Source of the DNA: a virus
Length of the DNA stretch: 23,799 bases
Direction: 5' to 3' (one strand)
IMG/VR virus record: IMGVR_UViG_3300036760_000099
Coordinates: 1-23,799 of that record
Shown here: positions 19,970-23,799 of the stretch, one piece after another
How positions within the stretch are numbered: position 1 is the stretch's first letter
How the letters are laid out: every line of letters starts with the position of its first letter
Program-made: the position numbers and the translations under genes
The notes under the pieces: model-generated
Databases searched by the model: none
What the model saw: the letters and a program-made list of their open reading frames with translations, nothing else
Told to the model about the DNA's origin: nothing

Positions 19970-20892
19970 AACTGTTTCATGTACGTTGGATTCACTCTTT
20001 TCTTTCCCCACAACTAGGTGGGGGTGGGAGTAAGACTACGACACAGACGAGTGACCCTTGGTCGGGGCAGCAACCCTACCTTAAAGACTTATTTGCGCAG
20101 GCGCAGAAACAGTATCATGCGGCGGGGCCTTCGCAGTATAGTGGTGAAACTGTAGCCCCACTCTCACCAGAGACACTTGCAGCACAACAAAAGCTTTTGG
20201 GCTATGCTCGTGGGGGAGCACAACAATCATCGGATGCGGCGACGCAGGCGCTCAATTTCAACTTGACGGATGCGAAAGATGTTAACTCCAACCCCTATCT
20301 TCAGGCAGCGATTAGTGGGGCAATTCGCCCTGCGCAACGGGCGTTAACAGAAGCGGGAGGTACGATCTACAACATCGGCGACCAGTCGATGGCGGCTGGG
20401 CAGTATGGCGGCTCGAGACAGGGAGTTGCGGAGGGAATCGCGCAGACGAATTTTAACCAACAAGCCCTTGACACAGCGGCGAAAATGTCGAGTGAGGGGT
20501 ATAACACGGGGCTTGAAGCCTCGACAAAAGCACTTGCACTCGCTCCAGGTGTGATTCAAGCGGGTACGATGCCGGCGCAGTTGGAGGATACGGTCGGACA
20601 GCAACAGCGACAGTATCAACAGCAGTTGATTTCAGAGGCGATCGACAAGTGGAACTATGATCAGAACCTTCCTGCGCAGAAGCTCGCGCAGTATCAACAG
20701 CTTGTTGCCACGGGGAGTCCTGGCGGAACCTCCACAGCACAAGGGGGAAAGACGAATTCCTTCATGGGTGCTGCAGGTGGTGCAATGGCGGGTTTCGGCC
20801 TCGCGACTATGTTGGGTGGCGCGGCAAATGGTGCCGCGTGGGGGCCTTACGGCGCAGGAATCGGTGCAATAATTGGGTTACTCGGGAGTTAA
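19966..20892 (+). CDS. Internal virion/ejection protein (glycine-zipper C-terminus)
   Basis: Protein of 308 aa, GGGAGA upstream, ATGA overlap with the previous gene. Residues 18-50 read GGGGSKTTTQTSDPWSGQQP, a start I recognise from podovirus internal virion proteins. The first 17 residues (MKLFHVRWIHSFLSPQL) precede it and are unusual. The middle is Ala/Gln-rich helix with repeats of QQ and YQQ. The last about 45 residues are Gly/Ala-rich and hydrophobic (GAAGGAMAGFGLATMLGGAA ... GAGIGAIIGLLGS), a glycine-zipper membrane-insertion pattern. It probably leaves the capsid with the DNA and helps build a channel across the cell envelope. Confidence 0.7.
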   Translation: MKLFHVRWIHSFLSPQLGGGGSKTTTQTSDPWSGQQPYLKDLFAQAQKQYHAAGPSQYSGETVAPLSPETLAAQQKLLGYARGGAQQSSDAATQALNFNLTDAKDVNSNPYLQAAISGAIRPAQRALTEAGGTIYNIGDQSMAAGQYGGSRQGVAEGIAQTNFNQQALDTAAKMSSEGYNTGLEASTKALALAPGVIQAGTMPAQLEDTVGQQQRQYQQQLISEAIDKWNYDQNLPAQKLAQYQQLVATGSPGGTSTAQGGKTNSFMGAAGGAMAGFGLATMLGGAANGAAWGPYGAGIGAIIGLLGS

Positions 20893-20893
20893 T

Positions 20894-21292
20894 ATGATTA
20901 CAGCCGAACAGTTGATGGCTCTTCGCAACGATCCTGCGAAGATGGAGGAGTTGGCGAATAGCCCGATTGACCCTCACGCGATCATGGCGGGAGGGGGTCT
21001 ATCGTCGATAGGGCTGCCCGAGCCGAATCTTGGTGGTGGAGGTATGCCTGCGGTAACGCCACCGGGGCCGATGCCGGGGCTTGGTGGAGCGCCTGCACCA
21101 GCAGTAGGTGGGGGCAACGAAATCTGGGGCGCGCTTAGTGCGTTACAAGGACTTGGCCCAAAAGAGGCCCCGACTCTACATACGCCAGTGGGTCGCGCCG
21201 CGGCAAGAGCGCCGATCCCACAGTATCTCCCGCACGTTGGTGCGCCACAGACACAAGACCTTTCGACCATTCTAGCGGGGTTTAAGAAATGA
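20894..21292 (+). CDS. Pro/Gly-rich small virion-type protein
   Basis: Protein of 132 aa from ATG 20894, which has GGGAG upstream; the TTG at 20873 in the same frame is rejected. After a short helical start (ITAEQLMALRNDPAKMEELA) the rest is Pro/Gly/Ala-rich with runs such as GGGGMPAVTPPGPMPGLGG. Low complexity and its place between two ejection-type genes suggest a small internal virion protein. ATGA overlap with the next gene. Confidence 0.55.
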   Translation: MITAEQLMALRNDPAKMEELANSPIDPHAIMAGGGLSSIGLPEPNLGGGGMPAVTPPGPMPGLGGAPAPAVGGGNEIWGALSALQGLGPKEAPTLHTPVGRAAARAPIPQYLPHVGAPQTQDLSTILAGFKK

Positions 21293-22701
21293 CACCTCAA
21301 GAAACGCAGTATCTCCAGATGCTTCTTCAACAGATGCAGCAAGGAGGTGCGCCGGTTGTGCGGCCGTATGACCCGAATAATCCGAGTGGACAGCAGACGC
21401 CGACGTCACCGCAGATGCCCGGTGCAGGAGGAGAGTTTCCCCCGATGAACTGGCCCGCGCAGGCGGGTGCCCCAGCGCCACAAGGAGGTATCCCCGCAAC
21501 GATGCCGCCGATACCACAGCCTGTTCCCACGGCTGCGGGTGCCGCTGCGAATGTCCCACCGCCCTCTGCTGTCGTACCGCCGAATCCCCCGCCAAATATA
21601 CCCGGTATGCCTGCGATGCCGGTGAATCCACAGACGATTGCTGCGCAAAGTACGCCTCCGAGGCCACCACAAGATGTCAGGAATGATCCTGTGATGGCCG
21701 CGAATATGGGCGGCGCGGTCGATCCGTGGGCTGCTGCGAGTCAACAGATGGACCCGCGCATTGCGCCCGGTGCGCCACAAACGCCCGAGGAGAAAGACAG
21801 AAGAAAAGCTGGCTGGAGTGCGTTTTTGGAAAAACTCCAAACAGACCCGAACGCGCAGGCGATGATGTTGCGGATGGGCACGGGGTTGATGCAGCCGACG
21901 CAGCCGGGGCAGAGCTATGCGGGTCACGTAGGAACAGCACTTCAAAGTGGCGTAGACTACGCGGTGGCTCGTTCGGAGTTGGCGCGGAAGGCGGGACTCG
22001 AACAGACGGCAAGTACGCGAGAAGGTGCTCTTGCAGAAAACACGATTGCCACTGGAGGCGAGGCACGTCGCATTGCTGCGTCTGAGGAAAGTCGGAAAGT
22101 GAAGGCCTTTCCGAAAGAGTTGGAGTCACTCTCCGCGCGGATTCAAGCGGCCAAGACGGTCGAGGAATCGGCACGTCTCGAGCTCGAGTTGGCCAAGTGG
22201 AAGGTGCAGAACAAGAATCGCATTGGCAATGCCGAGTACGATGCAATCATCGCGGACAATCGGTTGAAGAACGCGCACGCGGGGTATTACGAGCGGTATC
22301 TTCAACAGCTGAAGGGTGGCGCTGCGGGGGCGAAACTCGATGCGCAGAAGTCTGGTGCGGCCGCGGCGATTGCTGATTTTGACAAGATGGTCAAGGCTGA
22401 GAATGAGAGGGTGAATCGCGGCAAGAAGCCAGACGATCCTTCATATCAGACGATTGAAAAGACGAAATACGATGTATTCTCGACGCTCCCCGGAGCCTTC
22501 GCTTCGTGGTTGAAGACCTCGGTCGAGGCTGCGGGTGGTTCGATACCGACAGAGGGAGAAATCCCCGCACCCGCACAGCCAGAAGTCTGGACGAGAGATA
22601 AGGTGAATCGGTATGTTAACCCAGCGGCGCCAACTCCCTCGAAAGCACTTGGAGGTGGGTATACTCCTCAAACACCTGTGATTGGCGCAACTGGTCGATA
22701 A
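21289..22701 (+). CDS. Internal virion protein, Pro-rich start and helical body
   Basis: Protein of 470 aa. Residues 1-165 are Pro/Gln/Gly/Met-rich (MTPQETQYLQMLLQQMQQGG then many PP, MP and AP runs) and likely disordered. Residues 165-395 are Ala/Glu/Lys-rich helix (ESLSARIQAAKTVEESARLE, QNKNRIGNAEYDAIIADNRL), with coiled-coil character. The C-terminus is Pro-rich with VWTRDKVNRY. No enzyme motif. Position and make-up fit an ejected internal core protein. It is the second large one in a row after the glycine-zipper protein. Confidence 0.6.
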   Translation: MTPQETQYLQMLLQQMQQGGAPVVRPYDPNNPSGQQTPTSPQMPGAGGEFPPMNWPAQAGAPAPQGGIPATMPPIPQPVPTAAGAAANVPPPSAVVPPNPPPNIPGMPAMPVNPQTIAAQSTPPRPPQDVRNDPVMAANMGGAVDPWAAASQQMDPRIAPGAPQTPEEKDRRKAGWSAFLEKLQTDPNAQAMMLRMGTGLMQPTQPGQSYAGHVGTALQSGVDYAVARSELARKAGLEQTASTREGALAENTIATGGEARRIAASEESRKVKAFPKELESLSARIQAAKTVEESARLELELAKWKVQNKNRIGNAEYDAIIADNRLKNAHAGYYERYLQQLKGGAAGAKLDAQKSGAAAAIADFDKMVKAENERVNRGKKPDDPSYQTIEKTKYDVFSTLPGAFASWLKTSVEAAGGSIPTEGEIPAPAQPEVWTRDKVNRYVNPAAPTPSKALGGGYTPQTPVIGATGR

Positions 22702-22705
22702 ATTA

Positions 22706-22731
22706 CCGGAGGATATTCCGAATCTCTCCGG
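22706..22731 (+). other. Hairpin over the ribosome site of the last gene
   Basis: CCGGAG (22706-22711) pairs with CTCCGG (22726-22731); GAT/ATC can extend it by 3 bp if one T is bulged. The hairpin lies between the stop of the previous gene and ATG 22740, and its right arm abuts the G-rich ribosome site (GGGGG, 22730-22734). No T-run follows on this strand, so it is not a terminator. It may tune translation of the long internal protein. Confidence 0.4.
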
Positions 22732-22739
22732 GGGAAAAT

Positions 22740-23799
22740 ATGACACGTCAAATCAGTTTCGAGAACAAACTCTACCACTTCGCTGATGACGTGCCAGAGG
22801 AGGATATCGCCCGAGTTCTTCAGAAGGCAACCGCGTCACCGACATATGAGGAAGTAACTGCGGCTATTCCGGGGAGAATAAGTCGAGACCTTGCCTCTGG
22901 TGTAAATGCTGGGGTGTTTTTGGGGAAAGACCTGTTCGGGATGGACACGTCGGAAGAGACGCGCACGAAAAAGTATATCGAGGAAGAGGCGCGTCTAGAA
23001 GAACCAAAGAACATGACGCTTCTGCAACAGGCGTATTTGGGGGCGCCAAGTTCTCTCATCGCCTCCGCACCTGCGATGGTTATTGCGCCCTTAGCCGTTC
23101 CTGCCCTTATGGGACGAGGACTAACGCTTGGAAACGCGGCGTTCCGCGCGGCAAGTGCAGCTGCGTTGGCCTCGGGAGTACCGACCGGTCTCGAGACATA
23201 CGAAACAAATCGAGAGGCTGGCTTTGGTCGCGCTCGAAGTGGTGGGCACGCCGCGGTTGACCTCGCTGCTGAGTGGCTTCCCGAAATTGCACCTCTGTCG
23301 ATTCTGGGTAAGAGTGCGGGAAAGGGGGCATGGCCCACGATTCGACGTTTTCTCGGGGCGGAGGTGGCGGGGGAAGAAATCACGACGGCCGTGGAGGATA
23401 TCAATGCAAAGTTGAGCTATAATCCTCAGCTCACGTTTAAAGACTACCTCAACGATACCGCGGTGACCGCGCTTACCGTGGGGATGACGGGGCCGATTCA
23501 AGGGGCGGTGGGGCATGGAGCAGCGAATCTAGGCGCTAAACTTGCCCCGGGTTTCACCGATGCTTCAGTTCCTCCCTCTACACCACCTCCCGCCGTACCT
23601 CCAAGTGGAGGTGCAGGTGCAGGGGATGTGACAGGGGTAACCTCGATTGAATCTCCCACCCCCGGCGCTCCCATTGGGCACAGCATCGCGTCACTCCTCG
23701 CCAGTGGGAAGACGGGTGAGGCACTCAAGGCGACGCCAGCGACGGAAAATGTTGTCGACCTCACCCAGCTCTCGCGCGAGTCGCGTCCGACGCCAGAGA
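22740..23799 (+). CDS. Large internal virion protein, 3' end beyond the window
   Basis: Open frame of at least 353 codons from ATG 22740 to the window edge with no stop, so it is partial. A G-rich ribosome site (GGGGGAAAAT) precedes it. The start MTRQISFENKLYHFADDVPE then EDIARVLQKA resembles the short module (..FPDD..DEEI...L) found at the front of long podovirus internal or multidomain virion proteins. Residues about 102-165 carry hydrophobic Ala-rich helices (APSSLIASAPAMVIAPLAVP; AAFRAASAAALASG) that could enter membranes. From about residue 272 it turns Pro/Ser/Gly-rich (VPPSTPPPAVPPSGGAGAGD), suggesting a linker to a further domain outside the window, perhaps a lytic enzyme, but none is visible here. 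Confidence 0.65.
   Translation, partial: MTRQISFENKLYHFADDVPEEDIARVLQKATASPTYEEVTAAIPGRISRDLASGVNAGVFLGKDLFGMDTSEETRTKKYIEEEARLEEPKNMTLLQQAYLGAPSSLIASAPAMVIAPLAVPALMGRGLTLGNAAFRAASAAALASGVPTGLETYETNREAGFGRARSGGHAAVDLAAEWLPEIAPLSILGKSAGKGAWPTIRRFLGAEVAGEEITTAVEDINAKLSYNPQLTFKDYLNDTAVTALTVGMTGPIQGAVGHGAANLGAKLAPGFTDASVPPSTPPPAVPPSGGAGAGDVTGVTSIESPTPGAPIGHSIASLLASGKTGEALKATPATENVVDLTQLSRESRPTPE

Noticed and set aside
22706-22731. Hairpin considered as a terminator
   Set aside because: No T-run follows on the + strand and it is only 8 nt before the next ATG, so it was kept only as a possible translation-control hairpin.

Overview
The window reads as the late (packaging, head, tail, lysis and ejection) half of a tailed-phage genome. 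It is most likely a podovirus-type Caudoviricetes infecting a Gram-negative bacterium. Every supportable gene is on the + strand, and most neighbours overlap by 1-8 nt (ATGA or TAATG junctions), as in a phage late operon. A lipoprotein with a clear lipobox in the lysis cluster and a consensus-like sigma70 promoter point to a Gram-negative, probably proteobacterial, host. No integrase, repressor, tRNA, replication gene or tail-tube/tape-measure gene of a long-tailed phage is seen, so lifestyle cannot be judged from here.

Layout. (1) 1-129: control region with a promoter (TTGACC-17 nt-TATGAT) followed by a 62-nt array of an 8-bp repeat placed in the presumed 5' leader. (2) 130-3018: packaging module, with a small-terminase-like protein, a PD-(D/E)XK nuclease, a very basic 58-aa protein, the large terminase and an HNH nuclease. 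(3) 3012-7471: head module, with portal, a small helical protein, scaffold and an SU10-type (DUF5309) major capsid protein. It is closed by two back-to-back terminator-like hairpins. (4) 7555-14069: accessory and decoration block, with a GT-A glycosyltransferase, small virion-like proteins, fibre-like proteins, an Asp/Asn beta-hydroxylase-like 2OG-Fe(II) oxygenase, a secreted fibronectin-III-like protein, a zinc ribbon and an unusual alternating-repeat protein. (5) 14079-16144: head-tail adaptor and tail fibre with collar domain. (6) 16144-17707: lysis cluster, with a coiled coil, a single-TM protein, an M15 peptidase endolysin, a 2-TM holin candidate, a lipoprotein and a small protein. (7) 17707-23799: nozzle/stopper-like protein, short conserved tail protein, GNAT-like protein, then three probable internal (ejection) virion proteins and the first 353 codons of a fourth that runs off the window.

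Working together: the terminase pair loads DNA through the portal into capsids assembled from scaffold and major capsid protein. Adaptor and nozzle build the short tail, fibres bind the host, internal proteins are ejected with the DNA, and the lysis cluster frees progeny. Two enzymes that can modify biomolecules (glycosyltransferase and hydroxylase), two nucleases flanking the large terminase, the promoter-plus-repeat leader and the repeat protein are the parts ordinary podovirus biology explains least. All functions are assigned by reading motifs by eye; no database search was run.
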